A stretch of DNA of 14,551 nucleotides from Myxococcota bacterium. GTDB taxonomy: Bacteria > Myxococcota_A > Polyangia > HGW-17 > JAJRWW01. Where the stretch lies: assembly GCA_024276595.1 (NCBI GenBank), contig JAJRWW010000069.1, positions 1-14,551 of the forward strand, read 5' to 3'. Both the position numbers and the translations under genes were made by a program. The notes under the pieces are model-generated. The model did no database searches. It saw nothing but the letters and a program-made list of their open reading frames with translations, and had not been told where the DNA came from. This document shows positions 6,134 to 13,685 of this stretch, one piece after another (positions within the stretch are counted from its first letter, which is position 1; each line of letters starts with the position of its first letter).

Positions 6134-9048
6134 TGGTCCTCACCCGAGGAGCTGGTGGTGGTCACCCGGGCGCGGTAGGCATCCCGGAGAGGCTCGTCGC
6201 TGAGCACGCTGAAGGCCTCGTGGACAACCTCCAGGATCTCCTCCAGCTCCTGGGCGTACCGGGTGCGCACGGCCGGGTGGAGCCTGTGCGGGTCGAAGAG
6301 GGAGAGGGTCTGGTCGTAGGCGCGGCGCAGCTCGTGTGGCGAGGCTTGCGGGGCGACCCCCAGGCAGGCGAAGTAGTCGCCTTCCCGCACCAGCCGATGA
6401 CGGCTGAGGACTCTCTCCACGTCCAGATCCAGGTCCCGTGGAGGTCCTTCCGCGGCGCCGGGCTCCATGGCGCCGGGCTCGAGGTTGCCCGGGGGGGAGG
6501 GGAGACGCTCGGTGGCGCGAGGCTCCACCTCGGCCCCTGGCCGGTGCAGCTTCACCAGGCCGAGGGAGGCCAGGCCCCAGGCCAGGGTCCACAGATCCTG
6601 TGGGGCGACGCCCAGCTCGGTGGAGATCTGGTCAACCGTTCGGCGTCCATCCATCGCATCCATGAGACGCCAGTCACGGCCGCTGAGGTTGGACCCGGCC
6701 AGGATCGACTCGTCCGCCGCCGGGAGCTTGACCGGGGCGATCTGGGAGCTGCCCACGAGTCGCTGGATCCGCGCCACGGTGTACTTTCTCCGCACACCCT
6801 CCAGCACCAGGGCAGCGGTCGGGCGCTCCAGGTAGACGATCTCCTCGGGCAGGGGGCGGCTGGCGTCAAAGCGGAACGTCCCATCTTCCAGGGCGAAGAT
6901 GGCGTACACAAGGTCCTCCAGGTGCTGGCGTACGGTTGGGATGAGCTCGGCGGGCTTGATCCAGCCCCGGTCGAGGAGCACCGCTCCGGCCCTGCGACCA
7001 GAGGTCAGCTCCTGGGCCACCTGTCGACGCTGGTCGTCCGATATTCGGCCCTGTCGACGGAGCATCTCCAACATGCTCTCCTCTATGCGGGAGGACTGGG
7101 CCAGTCGCAGGCGACCGCGGTGGAGGTGCAGCTCGTAGCGACCCTCCGGGTGGCTGATCTCCAGGGCTCCAGAGAGCTCCAGGGAGGCCATGGCCTGGAT
7201 CAACGTGGCCGGGTCCATCTCCTGGAGTGAGCCCTGCCGGAGCTCATCGGGCGGATCCCTCGGCAGGAGATCCTCTGGCGCTGGCCTGGCCCCATCAGGG
7301 GGGACGTCCCCTGCTCCTTCGTACTGGAGGCGCGTGGAGGGCGCCGGCGGCTCGTGGTCCTGCGGTGCAGGGCCTGGCTCCGAGTCGAGCTGGAGCCTCT
7401 CTGGCGAAGGAGATGGATGCCTTGGAAGAGGGCCCCTGGCGCTGGCCGCTCGCTTGGCGGGCTGGGTGTCGCCAGCGGCGCCCTGCCCGGCGGAAGGGAG
7501 GAGTGCCCCTTCGCCACCAGAGGGGTTGATGTGCACGGCAGTGCGTCGGCCCAAGACCGTGTCCACCACGTCTCCCGGACCGTGGGTGGCGAGGTCATGC
7601 TCGAAGCCCTGGTCCGAGACCACCGGAGGCAGGTCGTAGGGCGAGGCGATGGGGGCGCTCCTGCTCCCGGCGGCCCCTTGGGGGGCGGGCACGTCCCGCG
7701 CTTCCATGTAGGCGTCAGAGGGTGCGGGAGTGAAAGAAGGAGAGTCGTCCCCGTCCGGCGAGCCTCTCGCGCGGAGATCCTCTCCAGTGGGTTCGGGTGG
7801 AAGGCTGTTCTCCCGGGAGACCTCGGTGCCGCCCGGGCTGACCGGAGGTGGGGTGGCCGTGGCGGAGCTCGCGTCGCCGGTTGAAAGGTCGTCCTCTAGC
7901 TGTTGCAGGACGCGCTCCGGGTCCTCTGTGTAGTCTCCCTCAGAGTCATCCACGTGGTCCAGGGCGTCCAGGTCGATGCCGTCCTCCTCCGGCAGGGCCG
8001 GGGCGCCCGGGAGGGTGCTGGATGCCTGTTGACTGGGGGAAGGTCCATGGCGCCCCGAGCCCCCATTCTCGATCCCGGGAGCGATGAACCTCTCCTCGAA
8101 GGCGTCGATGGTGCGACGGATCCGCACTGCGACCGTGTCCCCTTCACCCCCTGGCCCCATGAGCTCCTGGACAATGGCCTCCACCTCCGAAGGGTCCCCG
8201 CTCATGGTTAGAGGATCGGGCCCTGCGTCCTGGTCTCGCCGGGCGTCCCCAGGGGAGCCCCGAGGGGGCTGGAGATCTTCGGCCGCCGACATCTCCGGCA
8301 CCATGGTGGTGATTGTGAGCGCCATCTCCCTGGGGTCCAGGAAGAGATCCTCCTCCATGGCTCGCTCGAGCAGGTCGGCTCCCTGGTCGTCCATGGGGTC
8401 ATGGGGAGCCTTGGGAGGGCGCCGCTCCGCCAGGTCGTTCCACGGGAGGTCGATGGGCGCGGGCCTCCCCGGCGTCTCTAGCTGCTCAGGCTCGGATGGC
8501 TCGGGCCTGGGAGAGGGGTCGCCGTGGCCGGGAGCCGGGTCGCCGTGGCCGGGAGCCGGGTCGCCGTGGCCTGATGGGGGATGCGAGCCCGCTCCAGGCT
8601 CGACCTCGGTGGGGAGACCTGCGGAGGGCTCCTCGCTCCCCTCGAAGGCGAAGGAGCGTCCGGGCTCCAGCTCGGGCTCCAGGGCCGCGGGCGGGCCGCC
8701 GGCCAGCCTCTTGACGCAGGCCTTCAGCTCGGCGGGGTCCACCGGTGTGGGCAGGTAAAGGTCGCCTCCCAGCACGACCACCTCTGCAGGGTTTGGCCCA
8801 GGGGGAGGCCCAAAAAAGACTATGGGCACCACCGCCCCGTAGGCCGTGGCCTGGATCCGCTGGATGAGATCCTCTACCCCCTTGCTCTCGAGTGCGAGCT
8901 CGAAGAGCAGCACCTTGGGCTTGAGGCGCGCCAGCTCTGCCACCATCTTTCCCGGCGTGGAGTGGACCGTCACGTAGCCGTCTGAGGCGAGGAGCTCGAG
9001 CACCCGTACGGCCTCGTCACCGCCGACTATCATGAGCGGACGCTCCAT
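6130..9048 (-). CDS. pseudo-receiver / PATAN (DUF4388) / J-like multidomain protein
   Basis: The 972-residue protein has four parts. Residues ~1-110 look like a response-regulator receiver (PLMIVGGDEAVRVLELLASD), but the acidic pair is GGDE, the phosphoacceptor strand reads VLLFELALE, and the usual Lys-Pro is TP, so it is probably not phosphorylated. Residues ~115-600 are acidic, Pro/Ser-rich and probably disordered, with a short GHGDPAP repeat. Residues ~600-765 match PATAN/DUF4388 (LEISHPEGRYELHLHRGRLR, then GAVLLDRGWI and LEDGTFRF). A helical winged-helix-like segment follows at ~786-834. Residues ~880-965 resemble a J domain (YFACLGVAPQASPHELRRAY), with HPD replaced by DPH. I infer a scaffold or signalling role. 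MERP was chosen as start because the receiver strand begins there; ATG at 9033, with GGAG 9 nt upstream, is an alternative. It lies 31 bp after priA and overlaps fmt. Confidence 0.85.
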   Translation of the reverse strand: MERPLMIVGGDEAVRVLELLASDGYVTVHSTPGKMVAELARLKPKVLLFELALESKGVEDLIQRIQATAYGAVVPIVFFGPPPGPNPAEVVVLGGDLYLPTPVDPAELKACVKRLAGGPPAALEPELEPGRSFAFEGSEEPSAGLPTEVEPGAGSHPPSGHGDPAPGHGDPAPGHGDPSPRPEPSEPEQLETPGRPAPIDLPWNDLAERRPPKAPHDPMDDQGADLLERAMEEDLFLDPREMALTITTMVPEMSAAEDLQPPRGSPGDARRDQDAGPDPLTMSGDPSEVEAIVQELMGPGGEGDTVAVRIRRTIDAFEERFIAPGIENGGSGRHGPSPSQQASSTLPGAPALPEEDGIDLDALDHVDDSEGDYTEDPERVLQQLEDDLSTGDASSATATPPPVSPGGTEVSRENSLPPEPTGEDLRARGSPDGDDSPSFTPAPSDAYMEARDVPAPQGAAGSRSAPIASPYDLPPVVSDQGFEHDLATHGPGDVVDTVLGRRTAVHINPSGGEGALLPSAGQGAAGDTQPAKRAASARGPLPRHPSPSPERLQLDSEPGPAPQDHEPPAPSTRLQYEGAGDVPPDGARPAPEDLLPRDPPDELRQGSLQEMDPATLIQAMASLELSGALEISHPEGRYELHLHRGRLRLAQSSRIEESMLEMLRRQGRISDDQRRQVAQELTSGRRAGAVLLDRGWIKPAELIPTVRQHLEDLVYAIFALEDGTFRFDASRPLPEEIVYLERPTAALVLEGVRRKYTVARIQRLVGSSQIAPVKLPAADESILAGSNLSGRDWRLMDAMDGRRTVDQISTELGVAPQDLWTLAWGLASLGLVKLHRPGAEVEPRATERLPSPPGNLEPGAMEPGAAEGPPRDLDLDVERVLSRHRLVREGDYFACLGVAPQASPHELRRAYDQTLSLFDPHRLHPAVRTRYAQELEEILEVVHEAFSVLSDEPLRDAYRARVTTTSSSGEDQ
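8518..8571. repeat. 21-bp tandem repeat, 2.6 copies, inside the PATAN/J-like gene
   Basis: Two identical 21-bp units (GTCGCCGTGGCCGGGAGCCG plus one G) are followed by a 12-bp partial unit. In the minus-strand gene they encode repeats of GHGDPAP in the disordered middle region. The period is a multiple of three, so copy number can change without breaking the frame. Confidence 0.9.
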
Positions 9049-9079
9049 GGGCGCAGATACTATCAGAGAACGGAGCCGG

Positions 9080-11632
9080 CTACAGCATGGACTGGGGGTC
9101 CACGTCGATGATGACGCGGACCCCCTCGGGGACCTGGGTCTGCTTGTAGGCCAGGGCGGCGGCGGCGGCCATGTGCACATCCTGGCGGCGAGGCCCCTTC
9201 AGCAGGAGCTGCCACCTCGTTCGGCCCCTCAGCCGGGCCAGGGGCGCCTCCGCTGGTCCCAGAAGGGTCACTCCTTCGACGCCCTTGCAGGCATCGGCCG
9301 TTCCCCTGGCTGTGGCGATCACTGCCTCCGGGTCCCTGGCTTCAAAGCGCACCGCCACCAGGTGACCCTCCGGAGGGTATCCCAGCTCCCGCCTGAAGCG
9401 CATCTCCGCGCGATAGAAGCCGTCGTAGTCGTGGGACTGGGCGCAGGTGATGGCGTGGTGGTTCGGGTTGTAGGTCTGCACCAGTACCCGCCCCGGTGTG
9501 TCACCCCTCCCCGCCCTTCCCGAGACCTGGCACAGGAGCTGAAATGTGCGCTCCGAGGCGCGAAAGTCGGGCATGTGCAGGGCGTGGTCCCCGTGGACCA
9601 CCCCCACGAGGGTGACCCCAGGAAAGTCATGACCTTTGGTGACCATCTGGGTGCCCACCAGGATGTCTATCTCACCTGTGGCGGTGGCATCCAGGATGCG
9701 GTGCAGGCGGCTCCCCCGCGCCGTATCCCGGTCCAGGCGCGCGATGCGCGCTCCAGGGAACCTGGTCCGCAGGACCTCCTCCACCCGCTCGGTGCCCAGG
9801 CCCATGGCCCGCATGTTCTCTGCTCCGCAGGCCGGGCAGCGGCTCGTGGGACGGACCTGATGGCCACAGTAGTGGCACACCAGCAGGCGGCGTCCCTTGT
9901 GGAGAGTCAGCGACACGCTGCAGTGGGGGCATCGCATGGGCTGGCCGCAGGCCACGCACAGAACGAAGGGGGCGAACCCACGGCGGTTGAGAAACAGGAT
10001 CGCCTGTCTCGACGCGGCGAGGGTTTCGGTCAGGGCCTCAGCCAGGGGCGCGGTGAGCACCCCCTCAGGATCGAGGCGGTAGGTCTTCAGGTCGATTATC
10101 TCCACCTTGGGCAGGGGTTGGGGAGTGGCCCTGGTGGGCAGCGAGAGGCGTCCCAGCTTCTGACGTTCGGCGTTTCGGGTGGACTCCAGCGACGGAGTGG
10201 CCGAGCCCAGGAGGACCAGCGCCCCTGCCTGCTGTCCCCGGACCAGGGCCAGGTCTCTGGCGTTGTAGCGCAGCCCATCCTCCTGCTTGAAGGAGGTGTC
10301 GTGCTCCTCGTCCACCACAACCACGCCTAGGCGCTCCACCGGCGCGAAGAGGGCGGAGCGGGCGCCCACCACGAGCCGCACATCCCCCCGGCGAACCCTC
10401 TGCCACTCATCCTGTCGCTGGCCAGGTCCGAGGCCGCTGTGCAGCACCGCCACTCCCTCTGGAAAGCGAGCGCGGAACCTGCTGGCGAGCTGAGGGGTCA
10501 GGCTTATCTCTGGCACCAGCACGATGGCACCTCGGCCGGTGTCCATGGCCTGGCGGATCACCTGCAGGTAGACCTCGGTCTTGCCGCTGGACGTGACCCC
10601 ATGCAGGAGGAAGGCGTGGAACCCCTCAGCCCGGAGGGCGGCGCTCAGCACCGTCACTGCCTGCGCCTGGTCCAGGCTCAGGCTCGGGACCGGGTGGGGC
10701 TGGATGGGGACATTGGCCATTGGATCCCGCCGTCGCGAGTGCTGCTCCTCCAGCAGCCTGCCCTGGCTCTTGAGGGCGTTGATCCGGGACCGTACGCCGG
10801 GGTCGGTGGCTCGCAGGCGTGCCACGGGGACTCCCTCCCCATGGCCTTCTGCCGCGGCGGCGACGAGCTTGGCAAGGAGCTGGGCTTGCCTGGGGGCTCG
10901 CCGGCGCAGGGCGTCCAGGTCCAGGCCGTCGAGCCCACCAGGCGCCAGGCGCACCCATGGCTCGGTGGCCTCCGGCACCCTGGGCCGGTAGTCACGCTCG
11001 GCGAGGGTTATCAGCCCCCTCCGGCACAGGACGTTGATGTGGTTGTGGCGGGCCTCCTTGACCCTGGCCAGCAGCCGGGTCGAGTCCACGGGGCCTCGGG
11101 TCAGCTCCCCAAGGAGGCTGTGCTCCAAGGCGGTCAGCTCCAGGCCCTGCACCTCCAGGATGGAGCTGGCCCTCTCCAGGGCCAGCTTTCCCTCGGTGGT
11201 GAGCGTTGCGTCCCGGTGGGCCACCATGTCCAGACCCGCAGGGTGGGTTAGTCGGAGGGCCTCCGCCAGGGGCGACATGTAGTAGCGTGCCGCAAACTGG
11301 GCGAGGCGGAGCTGCTCCTGGGTGACTATGGGCTCGGGATCCAGCACGTCGGTGATGTCGCGAAGGGTCTGACCCTCTGGCGGATGAGCCTCTCCGAGGA
11401 CGTACCCAACTCTCTTGGCGCGGCCCAGTGGAACCTCCACGCGCATCCCCGGCCTGCAGATCCCCTGCAGTGACGCGGGGACTCGGTACACCAGGGGCTC
11501 CAGGCCGTGCTTCACGAGACAGACTGCCACGTGGCGCAAGGGGTGGTCGCCGTCCCCTGGCGAGCTTTCCGGCCCCTTGTGGGCGTCAGGGTCGCCGGTG
11601 CCGCCCGGACCCGAGAGGAGATCGCTGCTCAT
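9080..11632 (-). CDS. priA: primosomal protein N' (replication restart helicase PriA)
   Basis: The product is about 850 residues and has the full PriA architecture. An N-terminal DNA-binding domain includes LVYRVPASLQGICRPGMRVE. The helicase core has Walker A GVTSSGKTEVYL (~344-355) and Walker B VVVVDEEHDTSFKQEDG (~436-452). A zinc-binding insert at ~557-602 contains eight cysteines in CxxC pairs (CVACG, CPHC, CHYCG, CPACG). A C-terminal helicase lobe follows, with VGTQMVTKGHDFPGV and QVSGRAGRGDTPGRV. PriA rebuilds the replisome at stalled forks. The first ~35 residues before VAVCLVKHG are polar and unlike PriA, and no clear ribosome-binding site precedes the ATG. The true start may be a downstream GTG or TTG, or the GTG/ATG-type start 36 nt upstream. 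It is the first gene of the priA-to-rsmB cluster. Confidence 0.96.
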   Translation of the reverse strand: MSSDLLSGPGGTGDPDAHKGPESSPGDGDHPLRHVAVCLVKHGLEPLVYRVPASLQGICRPGMRVEVPLGRAKRVGYVLGEAHPPEGQTLRDITDVLDPEPIVTQEQLRLAQFAARYYMSPLAEALRLTHPAGLDMVAHRDATLTTEGKLALERASSILEVQGLELTALEHSLLGELTRGPVDSTRLLARVKEARHNHINVLCRRGLITLAERDYRPRVPEATEPWVRLAPGGLDGLDLDALRRRAPRQAQLLAKLVAAAAEGHGEGVPVARLRATDPGVRSRINALKSQGRLLEEQHSRRRDPMANVPIQPHPVPSLSLDQAQAVTVLSAALRAEGFHAFLLHGVTSSGKTEVYLQVIRQAMDTGRGAIVLVPEISLTPQLASRFRARFPEGVAVLHSGLGPGQRQDEWQRVRRGDVRLVVGARSALFAPVERLGVVVVDEEHDTSFKQEDGLRYNARDLALVRGQQAGALVLLGSATPSLESTRNAERQKLGRLSLPTRATPQPLPKVEIIDLKTYRLDPEGVLTAPLAEALTETLAASRQAILFLNRRGFAPFVLCVACGQPMRCPHCSVSLTLHKGRRLLVCHYCGHQVRPTSRCPACGAENMRAMGLGTERVEEVLRTRFPGARIARLDRDTARGSRLHRILDATATGEIDILVGTQMVTKGHDFPGVTLVGVVHGDHALHMPDFRASERTFQLLCQVSGRAGRGDTPGRVLVQTYNPNHHAITCAQSHDYDGFYRAEMRFRRELGYPPEGHLVAVRFEARDPEAVIATARGTADACKGVEGVTLLGPAEAPLARLRGRTRWQLLLKGPRRQDVHMAAAAALAYKQTQVPEGVRVIIDVDPQSML

Positions 11633-11693
11633 CGTGTACTGTGTAAACCCGTCGGAGCCCGACCACAAGCCCGCTCAATGTCTCCCGGTGGGC

Positions 11694-11710
11694 GGGCCCA
11701 GCCCTGGGCC
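11694..11710. terminator. strong GC hairpin between the small basic gene and priA
   Basis: GGCCCAG and CTGGGCC pair perfectly around a 3-nt loop in the 127-bp gap upstream of priA. There is no T-run on either side, so this could be a factor-dependent terminator, an mRNA-stability element or simply GC-rich sequence. Just downstream on the minus strand, TTGTGG and TACACA spaced by 17 nt give a weak promoter-like pair overlapping the priA start region. Confidence 0.3.
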
Positions 11711-11759
11711 GGGGGATGTCCGTGCTGGGCCGCACCCGGTGAGGCAGCGGCGCAGGTGC

Positions 11760-12170
11760 TCAGCCCATGAGCACCGTCGCCATGCGTGCGCGCATGGCGT
11801 TGTGAGCCCGGAGCTCCTGGCACAGGGTGGCCAGGGAGATCTCGAGGTCTCGCCTGTCCGAGCTGGACAGGTGGCGTCTGCTCAGGTGCTGGCGGTGGCG
11901 AGCCAGGTTCCTGCGCAGCGCCCGAAAGGCGGTGTTGGCCATGGGGCGGATTGCTCTTTTTCGGGTGGTTCTCCGGTGCTGCTGTGGGATCTCTGGCCGG
12001 GCAGAGCTGGGCGCCTGTTGCTGCCGCTGGCGTCTTTGCTGCCGCATGGGGGCGGTCCCCCTCGGCCCCGGCCTCAGGTGGGCTTGCGCGGACGAGACCG
12101 GCCGGCGAAAAGGGAGACCGCTGGTCGCACCTGGCAGAGGCTGGAGCATGGAAGGGCTACTCATGCGCAT
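11760..12170 (-). CDS. small basic hypothetical protein downstream of sctU
   Basis: This 136-residue frame is not recognised. The first ~75 residues are low-complexity and rich in Gln, Arg and Pro. The last ~60, from MANTAFRALRRNLARHRQHL to the end, look like a genuine helical, strongly basic segment. The ATG overlaps the end of the sctU frame by 14 nt (a second ATG 6 nt later overlaps by 8), so it could be translationally coupled to it; only a weak GAGAG lies upstream. A shorter start at 11942 would give just the helical part but has no good ribosome-binding site. Its position suggests a link to the secretion gene, but nothing in its sequence shows a type III role. It could also be a chance frame in GC-rich DNA. 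Confidence 0.5.
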   Translation of the reverse strand: MRMSSPSMLQPLPGATSGLPFRRPVSSAQAHLRPGPRGTAPMRQQRRQRQQQAPSSARPEIPQQHRRTTRKRAIRPMANTAFRALRRNLARHRQHLSRRHLSSSDRRDLEISLATLCQELRAHNAMRARMATVLMG

Positions 12171-12558
12171 GTGAGGCTCTCTCGGACTCCGCCTGCAGGG
12201 CTCGCAGCAGGGCTGCCACGGCCTCGTACAGGGACTCGGGGATCTCGTCGCCCGGCTCCAGCTCGGCCAGGCTCCTGGCCAGGGAGACGTCGTGCACTAC
12301 AGGCACTCCCGCGGCGCGGGCCACCTGCTTGATCCTCTCCGCCAGGAGCCGGTGGCCCCTGGCCACCACCCGTGGGGCCGAGCCTCGCCTGGCCTGATCA
12401 TACCTCATGGCCACCGCCACGTGGGTCGGGTTGGCCACCACGAAGTCGGCGTTTTGTACCTGCTCCACCATGTCGTGCTCCGATATCTCCCGGTGCAGGC
12501 GCTTTCGCTCTGCCCGGTGCTGGGGGTCGCCCTCTGCCTCCTTGTGCTCTCTTTTCAC
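12157..12558 (-). CDS. sctU: cytoplasmic autocleavage domain of SctU/FlhB, split off by an in-frame TAG
   Basis: The 133 codons continue the sctU frame directly after the TAG, beginning with GTG (VKREHKEAEGDP). They carry the whole cytoplasmic domain of the type III export switch protein. This includes the self-cleavage site NPTH at fragment residues 43-46 (DFVVANPTHVAVAMRYD), then APRVVARG and the conserved C-terminal helix region VPVVHDVSLARSLAEL. In this family the protein cleaves itself between Asn and Pro, which switches substrate specificity from needle or hook components to later substrates. If translated separately, the start would be GTG at 12558, with AAGGAG only 3 nt upstream, a short but possible spacing for reinitiation. 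Counting through the TAG, NPTH falls at 268-271, close to the position in Yersinia YscU. Confidence 0.8.
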   Translation of the reverse strand: MKREHKEAEGDPQHRAERKRLHREISEHDMVEQVQNADFVVANPTHVAVAMRYDQARRGSAPRVVARGHRLLAERIKQVARAAGVPVVHDVSLARSLAELEPGDEIPESLYEAVAALLRALQAESERASHAHE

Positions 12559-13233
12559 CTACTCCTTGGTCATCATCAGGTCCTTGGTGTGCCGACGCCT
12601 TGCGAGCGCGTAGTCCACCGTCGCTGCCACCGCAAGCACCAGCCCACCTCTCCACGCGAGAGCCTTGCACCAGCGCGTCAGCTCGGTTGCCAGCGTTTCA
12701 GGTCTGGCACCGGACAGGCGCAGCAGGGATGGCAGAGCCTCGGCCAGGGTCGTCCAGACCACAGCCGCGAGAGCGGCCAGGCCCAAAAGCAGGCGCGCCG
12801 TGTCGACGAGCTTGCGCAGGCCGAAGATCTGTCGCAGACCCCGCATCAGGTTCAGACGCTCGAGCTTGGGCGCCAGCGGCTTGAAGGTCAGCAGCCCGCG
12901 GGCCTGGACGCTACCGCTCACCAGGGCGGCCAGCACGGCGGCGAGGAGAGCCGGACCCAGGACCCATCCAATAGTGGAGACGGCCCTGTGGAGCACTGCC
13001 CAGGCGGACTCTGCCCCGTAGCTTGGAGCTCCCCGAATACAGTCACGGGTAAAACGCGCCAGGGTGGTTGCCATGCCCGCGCCGGTCACCGCGAGGGTGC
13101 CCGCCACCGCAGCAAACACTGCAAAGCCTCCCAGCTCGGCGCTCCTGGGAATCTGGCCGCGCCGCCTGGCGTCCCTGAGCTTCTTTGGTGTGGGCTGCTC
13201 GGTGGGTTCACCGCCGGAGCTTCTTTTGCTCAT
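12559..13233 (-). CDS. sctU: membrane domain of SctU/FlhB type III export apparatus protein, ended by an in-frame TAG
   Basis: The 224-residue product opens with the family signature EPTEQPTPKKLRDARRRGQI and then has four hydrophobic helices. The cytosolic loop between helices 2 and 3 reads LLTFKPLAPKLERLNLMRGL, and the product ends DYALARRRHTKDLMMTKE followed by TAG. That ending plus the next frame (VKREHKEAEGDP) aligns with the SctU consensus around MSKDEIKREYKEMEGSP, so the stop sits on a conserved acidic codon. The loop and linker favour non-flagellar SctU over FlhB. The protein sits in the inner membrane at the export gate. The start has GGAGG 8 nt upstream. Full length would be 358 residues, normal for the family. 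No other type III genes lie in the window. It may be a nonsense pseudogene, a natural split gene, or a sequencing error. Confidence 0.85.
   Translation of the reverse strand: MSKRSSGGEPTEQPTPKKLRDARRRGQIPRSAELGGFAVFAAVAGTLAVTGAGMATTLARFTRDCIRGAPSYGAESAWAVLHRAVSTIGWVLGPALLAAVLAALVSGSVQARGLLTFKPLAPKLERLNLMRGLRQIFGLRKLVDTARLLLGLAALAAVVWTTLAEALPSLLRLSGARPETLATELTRWCKALAWRGGLVLAVAATVDYALARRRHTKDLMMTKE
12562..12567 (-). promoter_or_regulatory. Shine-Dalgarno-like AAGGAG next to the internal sctU stop/GTG
   Basis: The last two sense codons before the internal TAG read AAG GAG, a near-perfect ribosome-binding sequence, and GTG follows the TAG directly. The 3-nt gap to GTG is shorter than optimal. 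The codons also encode the conserved Lys-Glu, so the match may be incidental. Confidence 0.35.
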
Positions 13234-13285
13234 GGCTGCCGCCTCCGCTTGCCCTGGTTATCTCCCCGGGGGGCCGAGTGGTTGC

Positions 13286-13301
13286 GAAAAAAGCCAAAAA
13301 C
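13286..13301 (-). other. T-tract (T5-GGC-T6) after the beta-barrel gene
   Basis: In the 83-bp gap between the barrel gene and sctU, the minus strand carries T5, GGC, T6 starting 16 nt after the stop, a marked contrast with the GC-rich surroundings. Only a 3-4 bp hairpin (GGA/TCC at the 13305-13315 region) precedes it, so it is at best a weak intrinsic terminator. It could equally be an upstream element for sctU. Confidence 0.3.
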
Positions 13302-13316
13302 GAACGGATCGGTCCA

Positions 13317-13685
13317 CTAGAGCCCGAAGCCCACCGAGACGGTCCAGCTATCGGCGTAGAAGGTGCCCGCGCCGGCGTTCACCAGCGATCTGCGCCAGCC
13401 AAAAGCCGCCGCCAGGTGCAGGTGGCCCGTCAGGTAGACCTCGAGGCCGGCCTCGATGCCCACGGAGTAGGCGAAGTCGATGAAGTCCTTGTTGTAGATG
13501 TTGTGGTGCAGGGCGCCCAGGCCAACAACCAGCTCCCCGTACGGTGTGAACCGGGCAGGATACTGTAGACCCAGGGCGAGGCTCACCTCCAGGCCGAAGT
13601 TGTGCTGCCACCACTTGCTGCGGTCTTGACTGGACTCGCCCGCGCCCATGAGGCCGATGCCGATCCGCAAGGCGCGCCAGAACCC
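13317..13685 (-). pseudogene. distal half of an outer-membrane beta-barrel-like protein, after an in-frame TAG
   Basis: This is the same frame as the preceding segment, resumed after the TAG (GFWRALRIGIGLMGAG). It shows alternating aromatic/hydrophobic strands (LEVSLALGLQYPARFTPYGE, FAYSVGIEAGLEVYLTGHLH, LAAAFGWRR) and ends TFYADSWTVSVGFGL. That resembles the terminal beta-strand signal read by the BAM complex. Possible restart codons (TTG at 13670, ATG at 13649) lack a ribosome-binding site, so separate translation is unlikely. The protein character runs smoothly across the stop, suggesting one ancestral gene. The family is not recognised; a small OmpA/OmpW-like or PorT-like barrel is possible. 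Confidence 0.65.

Noticed and set aside
6130..9048. Peptide deformylase (def) between priA and fmt
   Set aside because: No HEXXH or EGCLS-type deformylase motif occurs in the frame; the protein is the PATAN/J-like regulator.
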